Assembly (NCBI GenBank): GCA_023055355.1 | Contig: JALJCS010000012.1 | Coordinates: forward strand, 12,064,501-12,128,500 | Reading direction: 5' to 3' | Origin: Agelaius tricolor | Taxonomy: Eukaryota > Chordata > Aves > Passeriformes > Icteridae | DNA: 64,000 nucleotides | Shown here: one piece after another, positions 1 through 54,500 of the stretch | How positions within the stretch are numbered: the first letter of the stretch is position 1 | How the letters are laid out: the number at the start of each line of letters is the position of its first letter | Program-made: the position numbers and the translations under genes | Notes under the pieces: generated by a model | Told to the model about the DNA's origin: nothing | The model's database searches: none | The model's input: only the letters and a program-made list of their open reading frames with translations

Positions 1-1081
1 CCAGCCCGTCCTCCACGTAGTGCACCTGGTCGTAGATGCTGAGGAAGGTGAAGATGTGGAAAAGCTGATGGCTATGCCCCACGATGTCGAAGAGCCCCGG
101 CTGGATCCGCTCGGGGATTTTGCTGACGTTGAAGAAGGCGGCCACCAGCAGCCAGAAGTAGCGGCGGTAGAAGTAGACGAAGAGCGTGGGGTTGCGCGCG
201 CGGAGGTCGAAGAAGAGGCTCTCCAGCATGATGGGGCAGGCCATGCTGAGCGGCATGGCGAACACGAAGGTGCGCACGGCGAACGGGTAGGCGCAGCACG
301 CGGCGCGGCTGCGGCAGCAGGCGGCCGTGCAGCCCACGGCCAGCGCCAGCGCCACGGGCAGCACGAGCACGCGGTAGGCCGCGATGGGCAGGCTGCAGTC
401 CAGCTGCCAGCCCAGCCGCTGCTGCACGTAGCGGCTCATGGCGCCGGCGTCCAGCAGGCTCAGCCCCGGCAGCAGGTAGTAGGAGTAGGCCACGGTGCTG
501 GCGAAGCCGTAGTAGCTGATGGAGGCGTAGTCCAGGTAGAAGAAGGTGGCGCGGAGGCGCGGGGAGAGGCAGCTGAAGAGGTGGGCCGTGCAGCTCATGG
601 CGAAGGTGAGCAGCACCCCCGAGGCGTAGCACCAGAGGGGCAGCAGGGCCGGGTGGTGGAAGGGCACGTCCCCGGCGCCCCGCAGCAGCAGCAGCCGCCC
701 GAAGCGGCTGAGGAAGAGCAGTAGTGGGATGAAGTGGGTCCAGAAGTTGAGGGTCTCGTTGGTGGGCTGCAGCACCGAGGCCAGGCACTCCTGTGCCGAG
801 CAGTGCAGCCGCCGGTAGCCCGAAAGGATGAAGCACTCCACGAAGTCCTCGGGCACCTCGTCCCACCGCAGCAGGGCGGCAGGGCGAGGCGGCGGCGGCG
901 CCGCCTCCTTCTTGTCCCCATCGCCCGCCGGCATGCTGCCGCTGCCCCGGCCGGCCCCGGGCCCGCCGCCTCGCCGCCGACCGGGCGAGGCAAAGCCGCT
1001 GCGCCCGCAGCCGCCGGCGGAGGATCCGCGGTAGCTCTGCGCCTCTCCGCCCCCGCCGCCGCCCCCGGCAGCATCACTCAT
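1..1081 (-). CDS. PAQR9: PAQR9, progestin and adipoQ receptor family member 9 (partial, 3' end outside window)
   Basis: One open frame read on the minus strand runs off the left edge without a stop, so the C-terminus (roughly the last few dozen residues) is missing. It encodes a seven-transmembrane PAQR protein. Family motifs can be read directly: NETLNFWTHF (the E..N..[WI][ST]H motif), AMSCTAH (S-x3-H) and GHSHQLFHIF (the H-x3-H motif near TM7). The first and last are the conserved PAQR residues linked to zinc binding. The segment LLRWDEVPEDFVECFILSGYRR precedes TM1. There are no introns, as in mammals. The first in-frame ATG is at 1081 (Gly-rich start MSDAAGGG). A second at 934 (MPAGDGDKKE) has A at -3 and gives an N-terminus 49 residues shorter. 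I give the longer form, but the start is uncertain. PAQR6-9 members bind progestins as membrane receptors in published work, and PAQR9 itself is poorly understood. Several other frames are open here only because of high GC content. Confidence 0.93.
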   Translation of the reverse strand, partial: MSDAAGGGGGGGEAQSYRGSSAGGCGRSGFASPGRRRGGGPGAGRGSGSMPAGDGDKKEAAPPPPRPAALLRWDEVPEDFVECFILSGYRRLHCSAQECLASVLQPTNETLNFWTHFIPLLLFLSRFGRLLLLRGAGDVPFHHPALLPLWCYASGVLLTFAMSCTAHLFSCLSPRLRATFFYLDYASISYYGFASTVAYSYYLLPGLSLLDAGAMSRYVQQRLGWQLDCSLPIAAYRVLVLPVALALAVGCTAACCRSRAACCAYPFAVRTFVFAMPLSMACPIMLESLFFDLRARNPTLFVYFYRRYFWLLVAAFFNVSKIPERIQPGLFDIVGHSHQLFHIFTFLSIYDQVHYVEDGL

Positions 1082-1600
1082 TGCAGCAAGGGCAGTGGCA
1101 GCACCGCCGCGGCTCCTCCCGCCCCGCCGCCCGGCATCGCGGTAACTGGAGACCGGCGGCGCATCCAGCGCTCCCGAGGAGCGGGAAGAGACGCCCCCGC
1201 CGCCCCGGGTAGGGTTTCCCGGGGTGGGAGGCGCTGGACACCCGAGCCGCCGTTAATGATTGATGCGGCCGCAGCGGGGGGGCGGGTCCGTGAGCGCCCT
1301 CGCAGCGAGGCGTGTGGCCGGAGCGGACCCGCGGCGCCCCTTCCCGGGGGCAGGGTCACCGGCACCGGCACTGCCCGGTGCGGGGCCTGCCCGCGGGGCT
1401 GTTCTGCTGTAAAAGGCACAAAGGGGGCACCGGGGCGCCCGCCCAGCCCCGAGCGCGGCTGCGCCCGCGCGTGCGGCAGGAGCCGGGCGGGAGCCCCGGG
1501 AAAAGGGAGATGGACCCGCGGGGCTGGGGGATCCCCGGCGGCGCGACAGAGCGGGGAGGTACCCCCAGACAGGGGACGGGTGGCAGCTGGGTAGCGGTCT
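1..1600. promoter_or_regulatory. CpG island over PAQR9 coding region and 5' flank
   Basis: GC content and CpG density are high from the window edge to about 1.6 kb, then fall sharply to AT-rich sequence. The island covers the PAQR9 coding region and about 500 bp upstream of its first ATG, which is the expected place for the minus-strand promoter. I see no TATA box at a convincing position. The transcription start cannot be fixed from sequence. Confidence 0.7.
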
Positions 1601-4600
1601 GTCCTGTGTGCTTCGGTAAGGCCGCTGAGACCTGACTTCTTTGGTGACATTATCTCATGCAGTGAATGCAAACGTTATTCTAGGCTAAACCTTCCCGGCC
1701 GGGCTGCATGGGGTGAGCGTCACTGACACACACGGCACCCACCTTATCTGCGCGCTCCGAGCGGGGCGGCTGGGAGGGACACTCGGGAACGGCTGGCAGG
1801 AGCTGCTCCGTGTTGATCCTTAGACAAATCCTACACTTATTGTCGCGGTTATGCAAGCAGCACAGTTACATAATCTGAATATAAAAATACGGGGGAAAGC
1901 GCTGTACGGGTGTTACTGTTCCTTAAGGCATCTGAAGGAAATAGAAGGTTAATGCACCTGCACCACTAATGCAGGTACAGGTAGGAGCCAGACTAAGGGA
2001 TTGCTCTCTGCTGCTTCAACGTTTGTTTTCAGATATTCTTAAACATCCTGTAGCTCTCGGTTGCCAAAAGTACATTTTACATGGTGATATTCAGATACAT
2101 GTGTGGTCACATGGTATAAACTGAGGTCAAGTGTAATTAGAACGCTTTGTCCAAAGATTTTCATTAAAATCTTCTATTTGGTAGTGAATCATGACAATGT
2201 GAAAAATCTTCTGAACAAGGGGGCAATCAGAAATAAGTTTTTTAAGTTAGCAGAAAGAAAGTCTTAAAAGTGTGTTGCTGAAAGTGATTTTCAATGCATT
2301 TTTCATTAAAAAGTAGGGCAGACTGGTGACACTGTTTATAATCTTTATAAAAATTACACAGGAGACCTGCTAAGAAAATAAGCTTAACTGAACAGTGCTG
2401 AGAAGCCAACATGAGAAGCAAAATATTAAACAAAAGACATTTTTCAGACAGCAGGCCCAATACGCTCTGATATCCGTGTGGTTTAGAGGGGGTGCATGCT
2501 GGAGTGCAGGGACACAGCGAGCACACACTCCTCGGGGAGTGACTGACAGGGCTCTGCCTGCAGGGAGCCTCAGGAGTGAGCAGGGCCCTGCTCCTCGTGG
2601 GCTCTGCAGTGTGGGATTTTGGGAGGTCAGGCTTCTCATGCTGCTCTTCACTAGAGAGGCCACAGAGAAGAGGGGACAGGCCAGATGCTGGACTGGGTGC
2701 TGCATCCCTGCAGAGTCAGGCGGTGGGGAGGGGGCTGTTTGCTAAAGAACACCCACCCCTGCCCTGCTCCCAGCCCACCACACATGCAGGCACTCCCAGG
2801 AGGGCTGTGGGGATCCTGTCTCAGTCCCATTCGGCAGTGACACTGCCGTTTGTGGCAGTCAATGCCACTGCATGCCCTATGGTAGAGGGCCAGAGTGACC
2901 ATGATCTTCCGTCTCCCTCATCAAGGTTAGATAAGAAGGGGTGGTTGACTGAGAGCAGTCAGGTTTCAGACCTGCACTAAAGAGGCTGTTGGAAAGCCAC
3001 CAGCAGCTGTTGCAACAGATGGTGTCTAGAGAACAACAGCATCCACTGCTGATTGGGAACTGCTGGCCTTGCAGCAGCAGCAGGGCTCGTTTGACACGTT
3101 CTGAGTTTCCTGCAGCCTCCCCACGTTCAGGGATGTGGGAGGCTTTCAGGCCTTGTGCCTCGGGCAGCTCTGGGCTGTGGCCTGGCTGCCTGGGAGACAC
3201 CCACTGGGTTTATGGCCCACTGGGGCAGCCCAGGCTGGGAGGAGAAGGTGGGGTTTGCTTGTGATTCAACACCAACAGTCCTGGTGGACACTGGACTGTC
3301 TGGGTGTTGGTGGAGGTACACACTAATGCTTAGCAGCCACATTTATGGAACTCATTGCTAATGATCTAAGTCTTTTGCTTATTTCCAAGGCAGACTCCTC
3401 ACAGGGAGAATGATCTCTGAGAACAGCCTGGGCTTTCATAAAGACTACTGCATACATATTACATTGAGTTGAGTATCCTCCTCCCAAGCCAGCTGTGGGA
3501 TAGTGTGCAGGAAACCTTACAATTTGAAGCACTTACAACCTCAAAATAGCCTCTTATTCATATGTAGTCCATCAAGGTTAGTATTACGTGACTATTATGT
3601 GGTAAGCCAGGGAGAATCAGGACATCTGGAGGTCACAGAGAGGAGTCCACGTAATGTAGTGCATGAAGAGCCTCTCCATTTCTCTAACCAGAGTTTATAT
3701 TTAGAAGGGCATGGTCAGCATATACCATGGTTAATCCTACCATGTGTAGAATTTTCTGCAGGCTTTATCTCCAAATAACCTTTTAGAAGACTCTTAAAAC
3801 ACTGATGAAGGTACTGCCTAATGAGGTAAGCAATGGAAGCTAATGTTAATCAGTGCTGGATGAAGACTCCAAGGAAAAGATGTGCTAAAATACCAAATGT
3901 GAGTTTGTTTCTACATTATACTTTTGTTTTATTCAATGTTGAAGTCATTTCTGAGGTGCTATTTTGTCTGAAATATCAAAAGCCCTAAAAATATTCTAAA
4001 TTACTTCAACCCTACCCAGTGAAATTATGCCTTTTGGTTAGACAATTAAAAAATAAAAGCTAAATGCATGTTTTGCACTCAAACATACTCAGCACACTAG
4101 GGAAGAAGTTGTACTTAGCCCTCCTACTATACATAGCTTTTTTGAATAAATAAACTAATTTTAAAAAACCCTAAAAAGATAGAAAGTCCTAATGTGAATA
4201 TGCAGTGATGGTGTTTGGAAGACTTAAGATGCTTTTGAAGATAAACCTTTAGCCTCACCCAATTCAACTCATGCTGGCAAATATCAGTCTTAGTAGCACT
4301 TGCTTGACTTAATCCTCTACCATACAATTCCACCTGTATAATACCTTTTTTCTTTTTAGATCTTCACTTTTAAGACAGATTTTGATGATTTCTTTCTCAG
4401 TAAGAAGTTTTATCTGAGTAAAAACATTTACCTTCCTTGTTTCCTCTGGATTTTTCTTCTGCACTGAAACCTTTTTAGTAACTCTTGTGACATCTTCCAT
4501 GGAACCCCACTAAACCAGAAGAGGTAGAGAATTTGGCTCTATTTAAAAAGAGTAGCTATTAAAGAAAGGGAAGCTTTGGCCTCATCTAACTTTGCTGTAC

Positions 4601-7600
4601 CTCATGGTTGCAGTTTCTCTGGGAGAACATCTGAAGAGATACACGGACATACAAAAATGGTCCTTTTGTTCTGTGTTGTTTTTTTTTTATCCTTTCTTGA
4701 ATGTGTATCAGTCTCTTGCAAATAATGGTTTGATGGGTAACTTTTTACTGCAGTAATTGCAATACTTTGTAATAATTGAGTAGACACTGTGCTTTGATCT
4801 AATACTGAAGTGATTAACTTGCCTTTAGAGATTCTACTCCACTGTCTTTGTAAGACTGGATAAACAGGAAACCTTGCATCACTTTCTCCTTCTTGACTAA
4901 CTAACTAGGGTCAATTATACTCTATAAAGCTAATACCTTGATGGATAAAGAAAAATGGGAGTGATACCTATATTTTGAAGCCTCAGCTGGAGGAGAGAAA
5001 AAGTAGATGTTGTGAAAGGGAATAGCAGTAACCAACACCATCACAGTTGCACAGCAATGTTCATTTTAATGTCTCAGTGATCAGGAGCTTCTAATTTTCT
5101 GCCCTCTTTACCTTGAAGCTGAATATCTTCAGGTTTGTACCCTTTATGCTTTGAAAACCAGCAATGAAACCCATCTGAAAAAACACCAAACACAGCAAAC
5201 TGGGCAAAATACTTCATATTTTAAGAAAATTTCTCTGAAAGTTTGGTTGTTATCTTTTTAGAGTTCTGGTTTTGAAAGTTTAGAAGTAAAACTTGCCTTT
5301 TTCTTGACACCAGGAAATCTGAGCATAAGTATTGCTGTGAAATTATTTCACTGTGATGAAGAGTAATCTATTGGGTGGGTGCATATTTCATGTTTTCCAT
5401 GGTCAAAATCCACCACTGTCCCAGATTCCAGGGGCTCGTGGTAAGAGCAAAGTACAGCTTGTCCTTTGCAAGGGTTGCAGAACTGAACCCTCACTTACAA
5501 AGTGCATAACTAAGAAATTGTTTTGTTTGTATGTGCAGAGTGGGAGTGTTTTGCAGAGCACAAATTGCTACTCACTGTTAGTAACCTGACAGGAGGGACT
5601 CTCAGTATGGCGAAGGAATGACTGGCATTGCACTCATCTTGAACTTCCATGCTTTCAAAACAGCTGATAGATGTGCACATCTGGATTCTAGCCACGTAGG
5701 CTAATTCTCTCTGACAAGAAGCTGCAGGAGAACTTTTGAAATTAAGCCTTCATTTGATACTTGCACTAGTGCCTGCAAACTACACAGCAAATGACCGACC
5801 CTTCTCAGCCAGACGGCGCAGGTCAGATGCTGCCCCTGTGACTGGTTTGCGTAACGCGCCTCATCGCTTGAGGAATCCCAGGGGGAGGAAGAACCCTGAT
5901 AAGACGTGTCTGAGGAGAGAGCAGCGGGGTCCTGGAAGGGAAAGCAGCTGCTGAATGGCAGGAGTAGAGCAGGAGTCACAGCTTAGGGAAGGTAAAGCAC
6001 CAGCACTGAGAGATGGAGTAACACAGAGATGGCTCCTGCCGGGGGACAGAGAGCAGACAGAGCAGTGGCAGCAAGTCCAGACTTCCTGAGAGGCAAACTG
6101 CCCTCTCCCAGACAGCCCCTCTGGCTCTTTTTCGTTATTGCGGTGGTCCCTGCTAAGGCATCTCAGCTGAGGCCGGGCTCTGTGCTCCGGCCGAGGGCTG
6201 CCCGCCTCTGCTGCCCTCGGCTCGGCGCTCCCTAGCAACCCGCGGGGCCGGCGGAGCTGCCGCTGCCTCTTCTGAGAGCCCTCGCTGGCGGAGGAGGCGG
6301 AGGGCGGAATAAGGGACGAAGCTGGAAGACGGCTGCCTAAGCACCGGGGAACACACACACAGCCGGTGGCTTTAGGGATCCGTGAGTCACTCTGTGAAAC
6401 TGCACAGGAAAGTGTGAAACGACAGAGTTACAAACCTGTACGCCCAGCAGCTACACTCCCGTCCTACTCACTATCTGCCTGCCTCATGTCCTCGAACGTG
6501 CTTCCTTTGCCACAGGGTAGGGAACTTCCACAGCACCCGAAATCCTTCCTCTCCCTTTTCCTCACACCCACGTTTGCTAAAGAATTGCAGCAGTTCTGTG
6601 CCCTGGTCTGGAGTGAGAGCAATGGAGAGCTTTCATCTGAAAGCTGGGAAAAAAGCAGCCAGAAAGACAAGTGTGACACACTGCAGCATGTGGTTTACTT
6701 AATGTAGCTTAGTGTTAATTATTTATGATAATTCGTGATTTTCCCAAGTATATTGCTTAATGATACTTGTCATTGTGACTACAGTTAATAAACAATTCCC
6801 AGATCTGCAGGCAACCAGACCTACTGCATTATAATGAAAAATGCCTACAATTTGCTTTTAAATATTATTATTATTATTAGCCTACCCTTTCCAGCATTAA
6901 TTCTCCATGGATTTCTGCATCTCACTGTTTCCTTTCCTTCCTGCCCTTGCTTTCCCATGAAGCCCAAAACAGTGACATGTGTTCTCATTCACTAACTGTA
7001 TACAAGTGCTACTGTACTATTGCAATGTGTTATAAATAGCACAGATTGAGGAGTACGGTTCATTCTGAAAAATTATCTTTAGAGATGACCTTTGAAACTC
7101 TAACTATTTCTTTCCTGTTTTTCTCAGCATGCTCTGGATTGTGATGCTCTTAATTTGGTGCAGTTTATTAATTACAAAAGAGCGTAGAGGCTAAGCAGTA
7201 AGAGGAGGATTTGAACAATGAGGTGGATAATTAAAATGGATTAATGAGGTGGATAAAATTAAGGGATTGAGGCCAAATGGAGCACAAATTTTCTAAACAT
7301 TATTTGCCCCGAAACTCTTCTCATCCAAAGGCACATTCCTCTTTCCAGTTAGATGTCTGTTTCTTATCCAGAAGTGTCAGTCATCTTTCATGCCAGGTTT
7401 ATTAATATGGTCCCAGCAGAGTTGAGCATCATCTAGTGTCTTCTCCTGTAGCCCTAAGTTCCACAGCTGGTTTGCTTTCAACTTATTGCTGCACCTGTTT
7501 GCACTAATATGTTAAAAACCATCCCAAAAGCAGGTCACAGATTATACTAATCCTGTATCTCTGCAAGGCAGTGAAATGGTTCTCAAGTAAACAGGGAGAA

Positions 7601-7858
7601 AGATGGGGGAAGAGAAGGGCTTGGCTTGGATTCTGAAGCAGTAAATAAATCCTGCCTAATCCATCCATAATGCTCCTTGACCAACGCCATCCCTTCATGT
7701 GGAAGGACTCCTCTATGGGAACGTTTGGGGCTCAAAATATCCTAAAAAAGACTGGTGGAGTTGTGCCTGTCAATGGGTTTGATTTCCCCCTCCTTCCTGC
7801 CAAGCCTCAGTGATTCCTCCTCAAATTTATCTAAGAGAGCCGTGCAGGCTCCTCTAGG
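1601..7858. other. Intergenic region between PAQR9 and the orphan CpG patch
   Basis: This stretch is mostly AT-rich, with no open frame resembling a known protein. A moderately GC-rich patch lies at about 5.77-6.36 kb and includes CCTAGCAACC near 6231, which resembles half of an RFX X-box. A short (TTA)n run lies near 6861-6879. I recognise no transposon, tRNA or conserved exon here. Confidence 0.55.
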
Positions 7859-8480
7859 ATGGAGATGGGACCCAGCACCGTGTCCACGGCCGTGGGGCCA
7901 GCAGGCGCTTATCGCTGCAGTTGCTCCGGTGTATTCGATATAAATCCTCCCTCTGCGGGCCCTCGGCCGCCCCGCCGGTACCGGAACATTCCGCGTTGGG
8001 TTGCGGAGGGCGGCTCCAGCAGCCGGAGAAACGCGTGGTGCCGCGAGGCCTTTCTCCCTGCCTCAGCTGCAGCTGCAGACCGAACTGCGGAGGAAAGCGG
8101 CTCGTACCTAAGGAACGATGGGGATCGTTATTTTTTATTTTGCCATTTTTTGTGCGACTCCGGGTGGAGTCACGTTACGTGGCACGGGCCGCCTCACGCG
8201 GGCGCTCGGCACGGGCCGTGCCTGCCCCCTGGCGGCGCCTGCGGGGTAGCAAACCCAGGGAGCGCTTCCTGCTGCCCGCCCTGCTCTTCCTGCACATTGA
8301 CCCGCGCCCTCCGCCCTTCAGGGACACTTTCCTGCCGTTCTCCAGCCCGCCGTGAGCCTCGCTGCCGCGCCGCTGTGCCGTGTCCGCCCTGACTCGCCTG
8401 CTCAGTGCTGGTGACACGCGGTGACACTGCCATGGACGTGCTCGCAGCTGAGCCGTCGCCCTGACACGGCTGCGGGCAGA
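7859..8480. promoter_or_regulatory. Orphan CpG-rich patch, possible promoter or enhancer
   Basis: A local GC- and CpG-rich block sits in AT-rich intergenic DNA between PAQR9 and U2SURP, separate from the U2SURP island at 9.0 kb. It contains TATAAAT at 7939-7945 and GGAACATTCC at 7983-7992, which fits the GAAnnTTC heat-shock-element half pair. No recognised coding exon is attached. It could start a noncoding transcript, be an enhancer, or be a distal island shore. The short motifs can arise by chance. Confidence 0.4.
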
Positions 8481-9201
8481 GCAGCAGCTCTCACCAGACT
8501 ATGTCCCTGCACACTTGGACGCACATCTGCAGCCGGTGAGGTTTCCTGAGAATTTTGCCATCCTCTATAAACTTCCAGCCCTCTGCAGTTACCTCTACCC
8601 TCTACAACCTTTCCTTTTGCTTTTTTTTCCCCCTCCCTTCTGGAACCTTCATTCTCCGCTGCCCCAGCGGTTGTTAGCACAGGCCCTGCTCCCTCCTGCC
8701 GCTCACAGGGCAGGGAGTGTCGGCAGGTGGTGGATTAAAGCTTTCATTAACTTCTCTGTATCTTCCTGTCTTTTCCTTAAGTATTATCTCAGCCCCTGCA
8801 TATTCCACTCTGAAAATCTATGAAAGCACGGGGATTCAAGACTCATCATAGATGTGACGGCTGGTTATAATCCCCAGTTAAACAGCCTTCAATACACTTG
8901 CAGTTGTAGTCTAATATCAAACCCAGTAAGGAAGGATTTGCTGTGTTAGCCTTTTCAGTATTGAAGGGTTTTTCTCACTGAGGTGCAGCATTCCGGGTTG
9001 TTCCCAGCGGCGTCCGCTCCGTTTCCCGTCGCTACCGTGCGGGGCCGAGCGCTGCCTGCGGACGGGGCGGCCCTGCCTCGCCGGGGGGGCGGGGGGGAGC
9101 CATCGGCGACTCGGCCATCGGCTTCGCGCCCTCCGCTCGCGGGCTCGGTGGGATCGGCGCTCGCTCGGCCGCCGCCAGGGCTGGGCGAGGGGAGAGGCAA
9201 G

Positions 9202-51154
<41,953 letters not shown>

Positions 51155-51535
51155 CAATGTTAATATTTTTTATGATGCTGTCACTTACTGGAAATGCGGT
51201 TTTGTTTTTGTGCCTGAACAGTCTGTTTAAAAACAAAAAAGCATTCCTGATTTTTTTTTTTTTTTTGTGAATGCACGTGTATACTCATGAGTATCGGCAT
51301 CTGTAGACCTGTCATTGTTTTATATTGTACAAAATATCTTCATTGTGACTATTTCCCAAAAGAAACATTTTTGTGTTTAGAAGTTTCATCAGAAATGTGT
51401 GTAACTGATCTGCTGGCAGTAGTGATATTTTGTTTTTAGAATGTTGTGACATAGCAGAAATAACCCAGATGTTCCCCCTTTTTGTAGCTTTGACAATTTG
51501 AATTAGATTTCAAATAAAATCTGAACAGAAAATGA
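51155..51535 (+). terminator. U2SURP: U2SURP 3' untranslated region and polyadenylation site
   Basis: A T-rich 3' UTR with a poly-T run near 51250-51266 ends with AATAAA at 51513-51518, followed by GT/T-rich sequence from 51537, which is a good cleavage context. A second AATAAA at 52356-52361 could give a longer form. Confidence 0.75.
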
Positions 51536-54500
51536 AGATGTTGTTTTCTTGCCCCAGTGGTGCTGCAGATCCCCAAGGGAGTGCAGGGTTTGTTTGGGAG
51601 TGCTGTGTATTTCAGGCTGGGGTGCTGGATGCTTCAGTGCAGCGTGGCTCTGTTCTGTTCTCATGGTTTGACTCCAGATACAGGCACCTTCTGAATCCAG
51701 TGGATGGGCTTTCTTTCCTACTCTGAGATTTTACTGGGAGAAGAATACATCAGTCTGGTACCTACCCTGATAAGCTTTACAGGTAAATCTTTGCTTCCTA
51801 TGTCTGCATTTTAACCACAGGGAATATTTATAACAGCACTGTAATGGTTTTGTTCATTTTTACAAAAGGGCCTCTGCAAAGACACATCCTCTGGGGCTGT
51901 GTGTGTAGCATATGTGTGATGTCTCAGTAACAAACCACCTTTGTGGCACACATGGGCAGCACCAAAGGACAGCAGGCTTGAGGCTCTGTGATTCTTACAT
52001 ACAGATACAATAATTGCAGCCTTCAGAACACTCTTGTTTTCTAAAACTGGTTTTTCCTGCAAAAGGACACCTTTTACATTATTTTACTGAATTTATTCCT
52101 CTGTTGTGAAAATTCTTGAAGATAGGAAAAGTGAAATTTTACTACATATTTATTGATATTTTTGATTCAAGAGCCTGTTCAACTTCTTTTTTTCACGTTA
52201 GGCTTTCCCTTCTCCAAACCTGTTCTGTGTGTTAGGCATTGATGTGGCTTTAAATCGCATCACCTCACCATGCAACCTTTCTGTGGGTGGGAGAGGGGGA
52301 GGGAGGAGAAACAGGGAGGTTTCAGTGTTTATATGTGGAGGTGTGGGGAGATGGAAATAAAATTCTAAAATCAAAGGGGATCTGGCCTCTTGTGAACTAT
52401 TTGTAAAAGCTAAAGCTGTGCTTAGCTGCAGGCACAGAGTGCTGCAGGATGGCCTGGTGCCTCATTGCTGTGTCCACAGGCTTCTCACAGTTAGAGATTT
52501 GTAAATGTGTTGGGGAAAACCTATTGGGCATGTAAATAGCCTCACTGGCTGCACCTCCAGAGGCAGGATCTAAAAGGTCTTAGAAAAAAGAAAAAAAAAG
52601 TCTCTTTTTTCCCCGATGAGAGACATTGTTATAAGATTATGTAAATTGTTGCATATGTGATGCAACACATGACATATGTGGTGTGTTTGCTAATGAGAGC
52701 TCTGCAGTGATCTGGGACACTGAAAATATGAAGAGTGCATGCATACTGTAAAGACTTTCTTAGAATAGTATTGAATAGATGAGTTGATAATGAGAAAAGA
52801 ATATGCCTTTTATCTGTTTGTCATACACTATAAAGAAACTCTTTTAGAAATATGCAGAGGGTTTTTTCTGTATTTTTTTTCTCCCTGTAACATAAGGTGT
52901 TTCAGGATAGTATTCAGCAGAGAAACTATTATAAACCAATTATTTTTTTCTTAAATGCTGTATATTTATACCTGGCACAGACCAGATGAGGCTTTCTAGA
53001 AAGAAAAGTAGGTACTAAAATCAATTTGGGACAGGGAGAATCCTAACTGTGCAGTGGGAAGATGATCACTTCAGATCCAATTAACTTCTTCATTACTTTT
53101 ATCTTGTAGCTGTTTATAAATGGAGGAGTGATAAATGTCAGTGTTCTGGGTCAAGTGGGACTAAAGATGCTTTGCCACAGAAGTATTTTATCTGCAGAAT
53201 CAATTGTATATTTAACAGCTAAAAACCCTCAGGGTAGAAAATCACTTAGCATTTCAGGTACTTTTTAATAATTAATTTTCATTTCAGCTTTTACAAAATT
53301 CTCATCAGTGATTATAGAAAGCTTAAGCCAAGTAACAAGAGAGCTAAAGGAGCACACCCATCAGGGTGTATTTTGTAACTGCTCTATTATGCAATGCCTT
53401 TTTCAGTAATCTGTTCTCTCAATGCCATTGCCATACCTCTTGTTCTTTGCTTCATGTCCTGGGCTCTAAAACAGCTGATCTTACCCAATAGTCTCTTAAG
53501 AGCAATTAAGAATCTGTGTTTTTTACTGGATTGCCTGGACTTTTTTGCCCTGTAGAAAAGAGTATCTTTTGATCTTGCTTAGTCTTAATTTCCTCCTGCC
53601 TTTGTGCTTTTGTTTACAGCTTGGCTTTTCCACAAAGAGAAGCAGGAAGGGGGCTAACAAATATTTTGTAAAAGATGTAAAGTATTATTGAAGACTTAAA
53701 ATCAGACTGCTTATGAAATTCGTTTTTCTTTAGGTCATGTTGCAGTGACAAGGTACAGTCACCGTGTGCCATTACTATGTGACTTGAATTTCTGCAGCAT
53801 TTTGGGGTGAAGTGCTGAGTGGGTAATGTAAATAACTGATCTGGGATTCAGGAGGTAGCATTCAGATGAAACCTTGTGAAATAGTCCTGTCCTGAGGAGG
53901 TGTGGTCCTGTGTCTCCCGATGGTTTCTGTGGTTGTAGAGGGAGAGGGAGCCCATTATCCTCTGAGACCCCTCAGTGTGTGAGTGTCCAGCTCTTCACTG
54001 TGGGAGGGTGTGGAGACACGAGTGGGTAACAGGCTCCTCTCCTGCCCTGCCTTGGGGAACCAGAGGGAAATGGAAGTGCTCATGCTTCGGTGTTCAGGCT
54101 TGTCCAAAGCAGAGAAGGCGAGTGTAGCTTGTCCAGCCTGGTCCTAGCCTGGCTGAGAGGCCCCATGCAGCTGGACCAGAGTGCGGTGTCCTTGGGAAGG
54201 GAGTGTCCCTGGTATGTTCCCACATCTGGGCTGATGAGCTTGGGTGAAGCCTGCCCAGTACTCCTGGACATCCCCAGGCTTGCAGGAAGGGCCTTCAAGG
54301 GACACAGCTGCGGGTGCATCTGCTCTGAGCCAGTCCTGCCCCAGCAGTGTCTCCACAAGGCTTGGCCAGCTCAGTGCTGACCTGTGGGCCCTGTGCTGCT
54401 GCAGAAAGCTCCATAGTACATAAAGCCTCCTTGCAATAATTGAAATCTTCCCAGTGTTACAGAAGTGGTTGTCTCTGAACTGCCTTTTTTAAACTCTGGC

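Noticed and set aside
72..866. 264-codon minus-strand frame
   Set aside because: It is a frame shadow of PAQR9 in GC-rich DNA. The true frame shows the PAQR motifs and runs off the window edge.
52356..52361. Downstream AATAAA as the main U2SURP polyadenylation signal
   Set aside because: The signal at 51513 has a better position and downstream context. The later one is kept only as a possible alternative.
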